Positions 1-8,035 of a stretch of DNA of 64,000 nt are shown here, piece by piece. The translations under genes were made by a program, and so were the position numbers. The stretch covers positions 186,001 through 250,000 of the forward strand of contig NZ_JBANRL010000001.1 in NCBI RefSeq assembly GCF_037154015.1, read 5' to 3'. The notes under the pieces were generated by a model. The model did not search any database. It saw only the letters and a program-made list of their open reading frames with translations, and had not been told where the DNA came from. The first letter of the stretch is position 1, and every line of letters begins with the position of its first letter. The DNA is from Altererythrobacter aquiaggeris (GTDB taxonomy: Bacteria; Pseudomonadota; Alphaproteobacteria; Sphingomonadales; Sphingomonadaceae).

Positions 1-363
1 ACCGGGTGCGCGGCCAAGGCCGAGGTCAATCCGGCCGGGGAACAATGCGTCCAAAGTTCCGAATTGTTCTGCAATCACGAAAGGGTTGTGGTTGGGCAGC
101 ATGATCCCGCCCGACCCGATGCGAATAGTGTCGGTCGCATGGCCGATGGCAGACAGCACCACCGCTGCCGCACCGCCCGCAATGCCGTCCATCGCGTGAT
201 GTTCGGCGACCCAGAAGCGGGCATACCCTGCATCCTCGGCGGTTTTCGCAAGATCGACCGCATTTGCGATGGCTTCACGCACCGTTCCGCCTTCACGGAC
301 AGGAACGAGGTCAAGGACGGACAGGGGCACGCTCAATCGACTTGCCTCATGGGTTTGGCTCAT
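1..363 (-). CDS. LLM-class (luciferase-like) flavin monooxygenase, N-terminal part
   Basis: This is the first 121 residues of a gene that leaves the window on the left. The frame is open from an ATG at 361-363 to base 1. WVAEHHA (about residues 51-57) and [12 protein letters not shown] (about 83-94) are hallmarks of the bacterial luciferase-like, FMN/F420-dependent monooxygenase family, in the subgroup starting with a VLDLVPV-type strand. Such enzymes are soluble TIM barrels that oxidise small organic substrates with reduced flavin. The substrate cannot be read from this fragment. The start overlaps the 3' end of the upstream TPR gene by 17 bp, so the two are probably co-transcribed. Confidence 0.85.
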   Translation of the reverse strand, partial: MSQTHEASRLSVPLSVLDLVPVREGGTVREAIANAVDLAKTAEDAGYARFWVAEHHAMDGIAGGAAAVVLSAIGHATDTIRIGSGGIMLPNHNPFVIAEQFGTLDALFPGRIDLGLGRAPG

Positions 364-1207
364 TCAGCTGCGCGAGATAGGATGTCGCCGTCTCTGCCGC
401 CGTAGATGCAGGAGCAGCTATGATGACCGATTCCCAGCTTTTCCTCGCCGCATCTTCGCGGCCTGATAATACAGCGATCAGTCCCGCCTCAAGCCCGATT
501 GCAGGATCGTCTGGCGCCAGGATTGCAGCACGCTCAATCTGGTTTTGCGCGGCGGTCAGATCGTCCATCCGGCGCGAAAGGGTGGCGGACATAAGCCAGG
601 CATCTGCATTGTTTGGCAATTGCGCGCGCGCGGTGGCAAAATACGGAGCGGCATCAACCTCACGCTTTAGTGCGACCAAAGCTCGGCCGCGGTCCAGCGC
701 GAGTTCGCCATCAAAACGGGTTGTACCCGCTTGCCTCGCATCCGCCTCGGCAATGGCGATTGCTGCCAGCGCATCATCCGGTGCGCCAGCGCCGATCAGC
801 GCATTTGCCGCGAGCATACCCAATCGGGCGCGGTACAGTCTTGCGTCAGGCATTGCATTTTCTCGTCCGCTGACAAAAGCCGCAGCGGCTTCCTCAAGGC
901 GGCCCAATCCGGCCAGTGCCAGCCCACGGCAATGGTTGGCCGATGCCTTGAGATTGCCCTCAGCCCGCACCAGCCATTCGTTCGCTGTGATTTCGGCCTG
1001 CGCGGGGTTGGTTTTTGCCAGCTCGGTGCATTCGGCAAATGTGCGGTTGATAGTGCGCGGTACAGGGGCCGGAGCATTTTCGCGTTGCCGGCGCCGCAAT
1101 TCTTCGAGTTCGGGCGGATTGGTTATGTCGGTCGCCGCTGATGGGTTGGGTCCGATTTGCGCAGGTGTGGCAAAAGCCAGTGCGGGGGCCAATAGTATCG
1201 AAAGCAA
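347..1207 (-). CDS. Exported tetratricopeptide-repeat protein
   Basis: A 286-aa protein. I chose the TTG at 1205-1207 because GGAGAG lies 5 nt before it and it begins a clean signal peptide ([13 protein letters not shown], then TPAQ). Longer frames add a charged, non-signal-like stretch. After a proline/arginine-rich linker the rest is alpha-helical with TPR-like repeats rich in Ala/Leu, such as [15 protein letters not shown] and [15 protein letters not shown]. It is probably a periplasmic scaffold; no catalytic motif is visible. It lies 13 bp after the ABHD10-like hydrolase gene and overlaps the monooxygenase gene, so it is mid-operon. Function unknown. Confidence 0.7.
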   Translation of the reverse strand: MLSILLAPALAFATPAQIGPNPSAATDITNPPELEELRRRQRENAPAPVPRTINRTFAECTELAKTNPAQAEITANEWLVRAEGNLKASANHCRGLALAGLGRLEEAAAAFVSGRENAMPDARLYRARLGMLAANALIGAGAPDDALAAIAIAEADARQAGTTRFDGELALDRGRALVALKREVDAAPYFATARAQLPNNADAWLMSATLSRRMDDLTAAQNQIERAAILAPDDPAIGLEAGLIAVLSGREDAARKSWESVIIAAPASTAAETATSYLAQLNEPNP

Positions 1208-1220
1208 GTGGTCTCTCCGG

Positions 1221-1958
1221 TCAGCCTGTCGGCAAGTTCTGGATCGTGCGCAGTAGCAGCGCGATGTCTTCGCCGTTTGACATGCGGTGGTCCGCATCTT
1301 TGACCAAGGTCACCTGAACATCCCTGGAACGTATCGCCTCCGCCAGCCTCAGCGAGGTTTCCCATGGCACATCGGCGTCATTCTGGCCGTGCAGCAGGCG
1401 GACGGGGCAGTCTATGGCAATCTCGCGGTCCAGCATTTTATGTGCCTCGCCATCAGCCCAGAATGCCGCATAGGTCGGGGTTGGTTCGGGGCCGTAGGGA
1501 TTGACTTCAAACACCGTCTCGCCCGCCGCCAGCTGGGCCTTTTGTGCATCGGTATAACCCCAGTTTGTGAAATCGGGCGCAGCGGCGATGCCGACAATTC
1601 CGGACATTCTCGAGCCCAGGGTTTCGGCGATCATCAGCATCAGCCAGCCGCCCATCGACGATCCGACCAGCGTTATACGGTCTATGGCGAGCGCCGTTAC
1701 AAGCCCGAGCACTTCATCGCGCCACTTTGATAAGGTGCCGGTAGCGAAATCGCCCGAACTTTCGCCGCAGCCGCTATAGTCGAGCAGCAAGCAGGCGCGG
1801 CCATTTTGTTCGGCCCATTCCATCACGGCGATCGCCTTGCCGCCCGCCATGCCGGACATGTATCCTGGCAGAAATACCAGTGCCGGATCGCTTCCCATCT
1901 GGTGACGAAAGGCGATCCGGCAACCCTTTTGTATTTCGTGAAATTCTACTTCGCTCAT
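1221..1958 (-). CDS. Alpha/beta hydrolase, ABHD10-like
   Basis: A 245-aa cytoplasmic serine hydrolase. The nucleophile elbow is GSSMGG, the acid is likely the Asp in NDADVPW, and the His is in DHRMSNGED. The segments FLPGYMSGMAGGKA and LLLDYSGCGESSG resemble the mitochondrial ABHD10 thioesterase/esterase group, which has bacterial relatives in alphaproteobacteria. ATG at 1956-1958 was chosen over a longer start because it begins at the conserved fold and the extra residues are arginine-rich and unlike the family. Substrate unknown. It lies between a secreted hydrolase gene and the TPR gene on the same strand. Confidence 0.82.
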   Translation of the reverse strand: MSEVEFHEIQKGCRIAFRHQMGSDPALVFLPGYMSGMAGGKAIAVMEWAEQNGRACLLLDYSGCGESSGDFATGTLSKWRDEVLGLVTALAIDRITLVGSSMGGWLMLMIAETLGSRMSGIVGIAAAPDFTNWGYTDAQKAQLAAGETVFEVNPYGPEPTPTYAAFWADGEAHKMLDREIAIDCPVRLLHGQNDADVPWETSLRLAEAIRSRDVQVTLVKDADHRMSNGEDIALLLRTIQNLPTG

Positions 1959-1996
1959 GCACCGCCTTGTGCGGCGGGGCGGAGCGCAGGGCAAGC

Positions 1997-2914
1997 TCAC
2001 TTGGCGAGAAATGCTTCCAGGGCGGCTTGCATCTGCTCAGGCTGGTCGAGCATTACGAAGTGGAAGCTGCCATCGACTGGGACAAACTCCGTATCGGGCG
2101 CAGCGGCATAATTGCTGGTGTAAAGCTGATCCATCATTGCTGTGGGAATGCCGCGTTCGTCGCGTCCGTAAACTACGGTCATCGGCGCGGTAATCCCGGC
2201 AATGCCGGCGCGCATATCGGTGACCATATCGTCATACATCGCCTGTCCAACCACGTGTTTGTCCGCGGAGCCGCTCCACTGTGCGACCATGCAGGCACCG
2301 CGCTGGGTATTGGTCATGTTGCCCGGCGGGGGTGTACCGGTATTGACCACTGCGGAGCAATCGATCGCGGGGTTTCTTGCCCCTTGCGGTGCGGACACGA
2401 TCATATTGCGCATGGCAGCAGCCTGCCCCTCGATCGCGACACTGTCTTGTGCCCCGAATATTACGCCAATGAACGGGAGTGCGTCGACCACCATGATCCG
2501 GCCCGGCAAATCGGGGTATTGCGCGCCGATCATCAGCGCCGCAAGCCCGCCCATCGAATGGCCGATGACCGCTGCGTCTGCAATTTTTTCTGCCTGCAGA
2601 TAAGCTGCCAATTCATCGACGAAAGGTTGTAACACGGGGCCATCGGTGTTTGCTCCGGCATGATCGCCAAAGCCGCGGATTTGCACCAAATGGACGCGGT
2701 GCGTGGCAGCGAGTTTCTCGGCATTGGGGCGCCACACTTCGCGCGGGGTTGAAAGGCCCGGAATCATGACGACGTCCGGGCCTTCTCCGACGGTTTCGAT
2801 GGTGAAGCGCGCTGGTTGCCCGGCAACTGTTTCCATGTGGGTTGTTTGGCCCGAAGCACCGGCAGGCAGGACGAGCGAAAGGCATGCCGCAAGCGCGGCG
2901 TGTAAAAGTTTCAT
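1997..2914 (-). CDS. Secreted alpha/beta hydrolase
   Basis: A 305-aa hydrolase with a Sec signal peptide (MKLLHAALAACLSLVLPAGASG). The catalytic serine lies in GHSMGG and the oxyanion-side strand is VVMIPGLSTPREVW. Candidate acid and His lie in VVYGRDERG and GSFHFVMLDQPE. Three consecutive ATG codons occur at 2912-2920; the third is preferred because AAGGAG then sits at a normal distance of about 7 nt. The C-terminus ends just before the ABHD10-like gene. It probably acts on esters in the periplasm; the substrate cannot be inferred. Confidence 0.82.
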   Translation of the reverse strand: MKLLHAALAACLSLVLPAGASGQTTHMETVAGQPARFTIETVGEGPDVVMIPGLSTPREVWRPNAEKLAATHRVHLVQIRGFGDHAGANTDGPVLQPFVDELAAYLQAEKIADAAVIGHSMGGLAALMIGAQYPDLPGRIMVVDALPFIGVIFGAQDSVAIEGQAAAMRNMIVSAPQGARNPAIDCSAVVNTGTPPPGNMTNTQRGACMVAQWSGSADKHVVGQAMYDDMVTDMRAGIAGITAPMTVVYGRDERGIPTAMMDQLYTSNYAAAPDTEFVPVDGSFHFVMLDQPEQMQAALEAFLAK

Positions 2915-2939
2915 CATCATTCTCCTTGGTAATTTGAGG

Positions 2940-3131
2940 TCACTCTCGCTCGAAAATTTCTTCAATGGCGAGTTCGAACAGGTCGGCCAATTTAAAGGCT
3001 AGCGGTAGCGAAGGATCGTATTTCCCGGTCTCGATGGCATTTACGCTCTGGCGCGAAACCTCCAGCCGCTCGGCCAGATCCTGCTGGCTCCAGTTGCGCT
3101 CGGCCCGCAGGACCTTGAGACGGTTTTTCAT
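2940..3131 (-). CDS. Small XRE-family transcriptional regulator
   Basis: A 63-aa stand-alone helix-turn-helix protein. The DNA-binding core is WSQQDLAERLEVSRQSVNAI (residues about 14-33), followed by ETGKYDPSLPLAFKLADLF, typical of compact Cro/CI-like regulators paired with membrane proteins. ATG 3129-3131 overlaps the stop of the upstream membrane-protein gene as ATGA, implying translational coupling. Likely role: repressor of its own three-gene operon, possibly through the inverted repeat at 3970-3987. There is no effector domain, so any signal would have to come through the membrane partners. Confidence 0.88.
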   Translation of the reverse strand: MKNRLKVLRAERNWSQQDLAERLEVSRQSVNAIETGKYDPSLPLAFKLADLFELAIEEIFERE

Positions 3132-3739
3132 TCGTCCGTCCCGGCGCGGTCGCGGAAGGTCATCCAGCATTGTCCGATACCAAGCCCGATGGCCCAGATC
3201 GGAACCACCCACCAGCCGGGCACATGCGGGACGATCTCGAATGTTTCGAGAAATCCCCAAAGCGATCCGGCACATAACACCGCGCCCAGCCCCATGACAT
3301 TTGCGATCATCGCGCGGTGTTTGAGATATTCGTCGGTTTCGTCGGTGAGATATTTGCCCATGACATAAACCATCGCGAGTGTCGGGATCACCGGCAGCAG
3401 GGCAACGAGCACCGCAATGATCCCAGTCAGTTCCATCGTATTGTGCAGCCGGACCGCAATGCCCAGCCCGATGGCATAGGCAAACGATGATGCCATAATG
3501 CCCTTCGTGTAAGTTGCCACCGCCGGGCTGAACGTCCCGGTGCGGCGCTGTTTCCGGATGGACGCCCTGACGTAAGGGATCATCAGCATCATCGCCCCGG
3601 CCATCAGGATGAATCCGGTCGTACTGTCAATCGCACTGCTGATCCGCAAGGCCGCGATGACTGCGATCGATGCGGCCAGCAGCCCGCCGTAGAATGCAGG
3701 ACTGCGGCCTTCGGCGGCCGGTTTCGTCTCCCCGGTCAT
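3128..3739 (-). CDS. Multi-pass membrane protein partnered with XRE regulator
   Basis: A 203-aa integral membrane protein with about five or six hydrophobic helices, for example FYGGLLAASIAVIAAL, FILMAGAMMLMIPYV, IIAVLVALLPVIPTLAM and WWVVPIWAIGLGIG. ATG 3737-3739 has GGAG 7 nt upstream and overlaps the stop of the preceding 60-aa gene by 4 bp. No catalytic motif is seen. Membrane proteins encoded beside a 60-70-aa XRE regulator are common in bacteria and often act in sensing or envelope stress, but no function can be assigned here. Confidence 0.75.
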   Translation of the reverse strand: MTGETKPAAEGRSPAFYGGLLAASIAVIAALRISSAIDSTTGFILMAGAMMLMIPYVRASIRKQRRTGTFSPAVATYTKGIMASSFAYAIGLGIAVRLHNTMELTGIIAVLVALLPVIPTLAMVYVMGKYLTDETDEYLKHRAMIANVMGLGAVLCAGSLWGFLETFEIVPHVPGWWVVPIWAIGLGIGQCWMTFRDRAGTDE

Positions 3740-3918
3740 CGCTCTGCTCCTGCCAGAGCGCAACCGCTGCGCTGGCCGGCAAGAGCCCACGGGACGAATG
3801 CGAGCCAGAGAAACGGCGCAGCTTCGGCAAGGGCTGCAGGCGAAGTATCAAAGTCCGCGAAAACCGAAGTCAACAACATGGCCGCGGCGATGAGAAGGCT
3901 TTTTAAAACAGGATTCAT
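3736..3918 (-). CDS. Small single-pass membrane protein, first gene of XRE operon
   Basis: A 60-aa peptide starting at ATG 3916-3918 with AGGGA 8 nt upstream. It has one or two hydrophobic stretches (VLKSLLIAAAMLLTSVFA and APFLWLAFVPWALAG) and a polar tail. It overlaps the following membrane-protein gene by 4 bp (ATGA), so all three genes of this operon are translationally coupled. It may be a small subunit or regulator of the larger membrane protein. Function unknown; a real gene is likely because of the SD and the coupling. Confidence 0.6.
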   Translation of the reverse strand: MNPVLKSLLIAAAMLLTSVFADFDTSPAALAEAAPFLWLAFVPWALAGQRSGCALAGAER

Positions 3919-3937
3919 GTCAATGTCCCTTTGCTTG

Positions 3938-3987
3938 ATGTAAAGGTCACTAGACATAATTCTTTAATATGTCAAGCGTCATTGACA
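3938..3987. promoter_or_regulatory. Putative XRE operator region between the XRE operon and phoD
   Basis: A perfect inverted repeat, TGTCAA-N6-TTGACA, lies at 3970-3987. A degenerate copy of the same 19-bp element (about 12 of 19 matches) lies at 3938-3956. The TTGACA-like hexamer of the repeat would act as a -35 for the minus-strand operon, but no good -10 is visible at standard spacing. The location just upstream of the 60-aa gene suggests autoregulation by the XRE protein; the element also sits about 100 bp upstream of the divergent phosphatase gene. Confidence 0.45.
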
Positions 3988-4089
3988 AATTGAATGGCTC
4001 GCTTGTCATCGCCCAAGTTCTTAATGATGGCCTGTGCGAAGTTTCGCTGCTGTCTTGGCGGCGTCATACCACTCGCGTAGGGTTGGCTG

Positions 4090-5763
4090 ATGAACCGTGA
4101 ATCTTGTGCAAAGCCCGCTGCGTTTCGCCAACCTTCGCTGGATCGGCGATCGCTGATCGGTGCAGCATTGGTGGGGACGGCATTTGCCGCGGCTCCGCTT
4201 GCCGCGCAGGCGCAGGCAAAAGGCTTTACGCATTGCGTTGCGAGCGGAGAGCCAGGCGCAAATTCGGTGCTGCTCTGGACCCGCTATGTACACAGCGGCG
4301 ATAACGCATCGCTCGTTTACGAGGTGGCTGACGATCTGGCGTTTTCGCGAATCGTCAGTGGCGGAACAGTCGGGGCGCCGCGCGCGCGTGATTTCTGCGC
4401 CAAAGCCACTGCCAGCGGGCTCAGCCCCGACCGGTGGTATTACTATCGCTTCATCGATGAAACCGGTGCCGTCTCGCCGGTCGGACGCACCCGCACATTG
4501 CCCGCAGGGCCATCGGCGCGCTTCCGCATGGCGGTAGTCGGTTGTTCGAACATCGGCTTCGGCTGGTTCAACGCATATGCGCATATTGCGGAAGCGGACG
4601 ATGTCGATCTGGTCATCCACACGGGCGACTATCTGTACGAATATGGCACCGGAGTTTATCCTTCGGCGGCTGAGGAGGTTGCTGGCCGCGGTGCCGCGCC
4701 GCTTACCGAAATCATCGCATTGGCCGATTACCGGACCCGCTACGCCAGTTACCGTGCCGACACCGATTTGCAGCGCCTGCACCAACTTTTCCCGATGATC
4801 GCAGTCCCGGACGATCACGAAAGCGCGAACGACAGTTATGTTGACGGGGCCCAGAACCACCAGCCCGAAACAGAAGGGTCGTGGGACGTCCGCAAAAGCG
4901 CCGCAATGCAGGCCTACCGCGAATGGTTGCCAGTTTCGGACGAACCATGGGCTGCATATGACATCGGCGATCTTGCCACGTTGTTCCGCTTGGAAACGCG
5001 TGTGACCGCGCGTAGCAAGCCGTTCGATCTGGGTGATGTAATCAAACGCGGTGGCGGGGACCCGGAAAAGATCCAGGCCGCATTAGAGGCTTTCCGCGAC
5101 GAGGAGTGGCGCGATCCCTCGCGCACAATGATGGGCGCGGCGCAGGAAAGATGGCTGGCGAACGGCCTGAAGCAGTCGCGCCGAGCGGGCAAGATCTGGC
5201 AAGTGCTGGCCCAGCAAGTCATCATGACCAGCCTTTCCACATCAGCCAGCGTGCTTGACGGTGTGACCGGTCAATTCCCCGCCTATATCCGCACGCTGCT
5301 GCAAAACTCCGTAGCTGCAAGCAAGGCGGGGCTGCCGTTCAACATGGATGCATGGGACGGTTATCCGGTAGCCCGCGAGAGACTGCTCGGATCGGCGCAG
5401 GAAGCAGGTGCCAATCTGGTGGTTCTGGCGGGTGACAGCCACAATGCCTGGGCATCCGACCTTGCCAATGGCGGAGCCGCGGCGGGGATTGAATTTGCCG
5501 GGCAATCGGTATCCTCGCCCGGATTCGAAAATACTTTGCCATGGATAAGACCGCAGGATCTCGCTGCGGATTCCGTTGCGCGTAATCCGCAGCTTAAATG
5601 GGCGGAAACCGCGCATCGCGGCTATATGGCGCTGGAACTGACACCGGCCAGAGCGACTGCGGAATACCGCTTCATGGCCGGTATCAAACAGCGTTCCACC
5701 ACGCTCGCATCGAGCAGACGTCTAACCAGCGCGGCGGGCACCCAGACACTGGACCTTGGTTGA
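4090..5763 (+). CDS. PhoD-like alkaline phosphatase, Tat-exported
   Basis: A 557-aa PhoD-type metallophosphoesterase. Residues about 15-42 look like a twin-arginine signal (DRRSLIGAALVG, hydrophobic region, AQAQA). A beta-sandwich N-domain precedes metal-binding blocks in the usual order: CSNIG, HTGDYLYEYG, VPDDHESANDSY and LAGDSHNAW. PhoD enzymes are Ca/Fe-dependent periplasmic or secreted phosphodi/monoesterases used for phosphate scavenging. No convincing Pho box is seen upstream. It stands alone, divergent from the XRE operon; thrS follows after 246 bp carrying its own promoter. Confidence 0.9.
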   Translation: MNRESCAKPAAFRQPSLDRRSLIGAALVGTAFAAAPLAAQAQAKGFTHCVASGEPGANSVLLWTRYVHSGDNASLVYEVADDLAFSRIVSGGTVGAPRARDFCAKATASGLSPDRWYYYRFIDETGAVSPVGRTRTLPAGPSARFRMAVVGCSNIGFGWFNAYAHIAEADDVDLVIHTGDYLYEYGTGVYPSAAEEVAGRGAAPLTEIIALADYRTRYASYRADTDLQRLHQLFPMIAVPDDHESANDSYVDGAQNHQPETEGSWDVRKSAAMQAYREWLPVSDEPWAAYDIGDLATLFRLETRVTARSKPFDLGDVIKRGGGDPEKIQAALEAFRDEEWRDPSRTMMGAAQERWLANGLKQSRRAGKIWQVLAQQVIMTSLSTSASVLDGVTGQFPAYIRTLLQNSVAASKAGLPFNMDAWDGYPVARERLLGSAQEAGANLVVLAGDSHNAWASDLANGGAAAGIEFAGQSVSSPGFENTLPWIRPQDLAADSVARNPQLKWAETAHRGYMALELTPARATAEYRFMAGIKQRSTTLASSRRLTSAAGTQTLDLG

Positions 5764-5788
5764 ACGCCTGCTTGTTCGCCGCTATATC
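5760..5788 (+). promoter_or_regulatory. Predicted sigma-70 promoter for thrS leader transcript
   Basis: TTGAAC (5760-5765) and TATATC (5783-5788) are separated by exactly 17 bp. The expected start is about 5794-5796, which coincides with the ATG of the threonine-rich leader peptide, so that message would be leaderless. The prediction rests on hexamers alone. Confidence 0.55.
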
Positions 5789-5794
5789 CACCGC

Positions 5795-5866
5795 ATGAAG
5801 CAAGCGTCCGCTACGCCAACTACCATCACTACCCCGGATTTTCCGGGGCGGATGGCTGCGGCCTGA
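5795..5866 (+). CDS. Threonine-rich leader peptide upstream of thrS
   Basis: A 23-codon ORF from ATG 5795 to TGA 5864-5866. Residues 7-13 read TPTTITT, giving five Thr codons in seven (ACG, ACT, ACC, ACT, ACC). It has no Shine-Dalgarno, but the predicted transcription start falls on its ATG, as is known for the leaderless trpL peptide of rhizobia. It lies 143 bp before threonyl-tRNA synthetase. Thr-tRNA shortage would stall a ribosome here and change folding of the downstream RNA, which is the logic of ribosome-mediated attenuation (compare thrL of enterobacteria). Expression and regulation are inference. Confidence 0.6.
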   Translation: MKQASATPTTITTPDFPGRMAAA

Positions 5867-5950
5867 TAGCTGCCGCTTCCGCCTGCCCCGGGTCCCAAGC
5901 GGTTCGGATGGCTGGCGTCACCTCTCGAACCGATCAGCAAAACTGACGCC
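5832..5950 (+). promoter_or_regulatory. Candidate thrS attenuator: alternative RNA stems
   Basis: Stem 1: CCCCGGA (5832-5838) with TCCGGGG (5842-5848), starting within the last Thr codon of the leader. Competing stem: CCGGGGC (5843-5849) with GCCCCGG (5885-5891). Further down, CGGTTCG (5900-5906) pairs with CGAACCG (5926-5932), and GGCGTCA (5914-5920) pairs with TGACGCC (5944-5950). These last two interleave and cannot form together as simple hairpins. No U-tract follows the final stem, so a classical intrinsic terminator is not evident; Rho-dependent or translational control is possible. Confidence 0.5.
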
Positions 5951-6009
5951 GCCCTTCCGGTGCGCCGCTGTTTCTGCCATGGCGCGCCGGAACAATCGAG
6001 ACGAGACCA

Positions 6010-8031
6010 ATGAGCGAACTTTTGAAAATCAGCCTGCCGGACGGTTCTGTGCGCGAGGTGCCCCAAGGCTCGACCCCCGCGGATATCGCCGCCGCGATTG
6101 GCCCGGGCCTTGCCAAAGCCGCGATAGCTGCGCGGGTAAACGGCGAATTGCGCGACATCATGCGCCCGTTCGAAGGTGACGCAGAGCTTGCGCTGGTCAC
6201 CAGCCGCGATGAGGATGATGCGCTCGAACTGGCCCGGCACGATTTTGCCCATGTTCTGGCGGAAGCGGTTCAGGCATTGTGGCCAGGCACGCAGATTACG
6301 TTTGGGCCTTCGACCGATGACGGGTTTTATTACGATGTCATGGCGCCTGCCGGCCGCGAGCCGTTTTCGATGGATGACCTGCCCGCCATCGAAGAAAAAA
6401 TGCGTGAGATTATTGGCGCGGACAAGCCGCTGCGGCGCGAGGCGTGGAGCCGCGCGGACCTGATCAAGAAATGGTCTGACGACGGCGAAACATTCAAGGC
6501 CGAATGGGCCGCCGAATTGCCCGAAGGCGAAGAACTGACGGTTTACTGGTCGGGTGAAGAAGGCGAACCGGGCGCATGGATGGATATGTGCCGCGGCCCG
6601 CATCTGGCAAGCACGGGAAAGCTGGACCCGCAGGCTTTCAAACTGATGCGCGTTGCCGGAGCCTATTGGCGCGGCGATCAGCGGAACCAGCAGCTGACGC
6701 GCATTTACGGCACCGGATGGTTGAACAAGAAACAGCTTAACCAGCATTTGATGCGGCTGGAAGAAGCTGCCAAGCGCGACCACCGCCGGCTGGGCCGCGA
6801 GATGGACCTGTTCCATTTGCAGGAAGAGGCTCACGGCAGCGTATTCTGGCATCCCAAGGGATATAAAATCTGGCGCGAGCTGGAAGCCTATATGCGGCGC
6901 GCAATGGATGCTGCCGATTATCAGGAAGTCAAAACGCCGCAGATCATGGATGCCCGCCAGTGGGAGCAATCGGGCCACTGGGGCAAATACCGCGAAAATA
7001 TGTTCGTGATCCCTGACGAAGTGCCCAACACCGAAGATGATGGCCCGGTAATCAGCGGCGAGGCGGACTGGATGGCTGTGAAGCCGATGAACTGCCCGGC
7101 GCATGTGCTGATCTTCAAACAGGGCATCACATCTTACCGCGACCTGCCGCTGCGCATGGGCGAAATGGGCTGCTGCCACCGTAACGAGCCGCACGGCGCG
7201 CTGCACGGTTTGATGCGCGTGCGCCAGTTCACGCAGGACGATGGCCATATCTTCTGCACCGAAGATCAGGTTGTCGAGGAGGTTCGCCGCTTCTGCGAGT
7301 TGGCCGGGCGTGTCTATAAGGAACTGGGTTTCGAAAAATTCGCCGTCAAACTCGCAACGCGGCCAGACGAACGCTTCGGCAGCGATGCCGATTGGGACAA
7401 GGCCGAGGAAGAGCTGCGCAATGCAGTGAAAGAAGCGGGCATGGCGACCGAGGAGTTCGGCTGGGAAGAACTTCCGGGTGAAGGCGCGTTCTATGCACCC
7501 AAGCTGGAATGGCATCTGACCGACGCGATTGGCCGCACGTGGCAAGTCGGCACGATCCAGTCCGACCGGGTCCTGCCCGAACGGCTGGACGCAGCCTATA
7601 TTGGCGAGGATGGCGGCAAGCACCGCCCCGTCATGTTGCACCGCGCGATCTTTGGTTCTTACGAGCGGTTTATCGGCATTCTGATCGAAAACTACGCAGG
7701 CAAATTGCCGCTTTGGCTGGCGCCGGTGCAGGCCGTCGTTGCCACAATCGTTTCCGATGCCGATGCTTATGGCGGAGAAGTCGCTGCAAAGCTGCGAGCC
7801 GCTGGCATCCGTGTCGAAACGGACATGCGAAACGAGAAAATCAATTACAAGGTGCGCGAACACAGCCTGGCCAAAGTCCCGCATTTGCTGGTCGTGGGAA
7901 TGCGCGAGGCGGACGAAGGCAAGGTTGCGATCAGAACGCTGGGCGACAAGGATCAACAGATATTGACGCTGGACGACGCGGTCGAAATGCTCACACAGAA
8001 CGCCTTGGCGCCCGATTTGCGCGGTTCCTGA
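6010..8031 (+). CDS. thrS: Threonine--tRNA ligase
   Basis: A 673-aa class II synthetase that charges tRNA-Thr in the cytoplasm, of full family length. Order: N-terminal TGS domain (residues 1-65), editing domain with [10 protein letters not shown] and [10 protein letters not shown], catalytic core with zinc/ATP elements ([36 protein letters not shown]), and C-terminal anticodon-binding domain ending after [18 protein letters not shown] 6010 begins directly at the TGS domain. It is preceded by the threonine-rich leader and alternative hairpins at 5795-5950, suggesting control by Thr-tRNA charging. The TSUP gene follows after 4 bp. Confidence 0.98.
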   Translation: MSELLKISLPDGSVREVPQGSTPADIAAAIGPGLAKAAIAARVNGELRDIMRPFEGDAELALVTSRDEDDALELARHDFAHVLAEAVQALWPGTQITFGPSTDDGFYYDVMAPAGREPFSMDDLPAIEEKMREIIGADKPLRREAWSRADLIKKWSDDGETFKAEWAAELPEGEELTVYWSGEEGEPGAWMDMCRGPHLASTGKLDPQAFKLMRVAGAYWRGDQRNQQLTRIYGTGWLNKKQLNQHLMRLEEAAKRDHRRLGREMDLFHLQEEAHGSVFWHPKGYKIWRELEAYMRRAMDAADYQEVKTPQIMDARQWEQSGHWGKYRENMFVIPDEVPNTEDDGPVISGEADWMAVKPMNCPAHVLIFKQGITSYRDLPLRMGEMGCCHRNEPHGALHGLMRVRQFTQDDGHIFCTEDQVVEEVRRFCELAGRVYKELGFEKFAVKLATRPDERFGSDADWDKAEEELRNAVKEAGMATEEFGWEELPGEGAFYAPKLEWHLTDAIGRTWQVGTIQSDRVLPERLDAAYIGEDGGKHRPVMLHRAIFGSYERFIGILIENYAGKLPLWLAPVQAVVATIVSDADAYGGEVAAKLRAAGIRVETDMRNEKINYKVREHSLAKVPHLLVVGMREADEGKVAIRTLGDKDQQILTLDDAVEMLTQNALAPDLRGS

Positions 8032-8035
8032 CCAG

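Noticed and set aside
420-1256. Plus-strand ORF of 278 codons opposite the TPR gene
   Set aside because: Ser/Ala-rich translation with no signal or domain; the minus-strand frame has an SD, a signal peptide and repeats.
4021-4860. Minus-strand ORF of 279 codons opposite the PhoD gene
   Set aside because: Low-complexity, Arg/Cys-rich translation with no motif; the plus-strand frame is a clear PhoD phosphatase.
5832-5848. Terminator of the phosphatase gene
   Set aside because: A perfect stem but no T-run, and it lies inside the leader-peptide ORF, so an attenuator element is more likely; a role in ending phoD transcription cannot be fully excluded.
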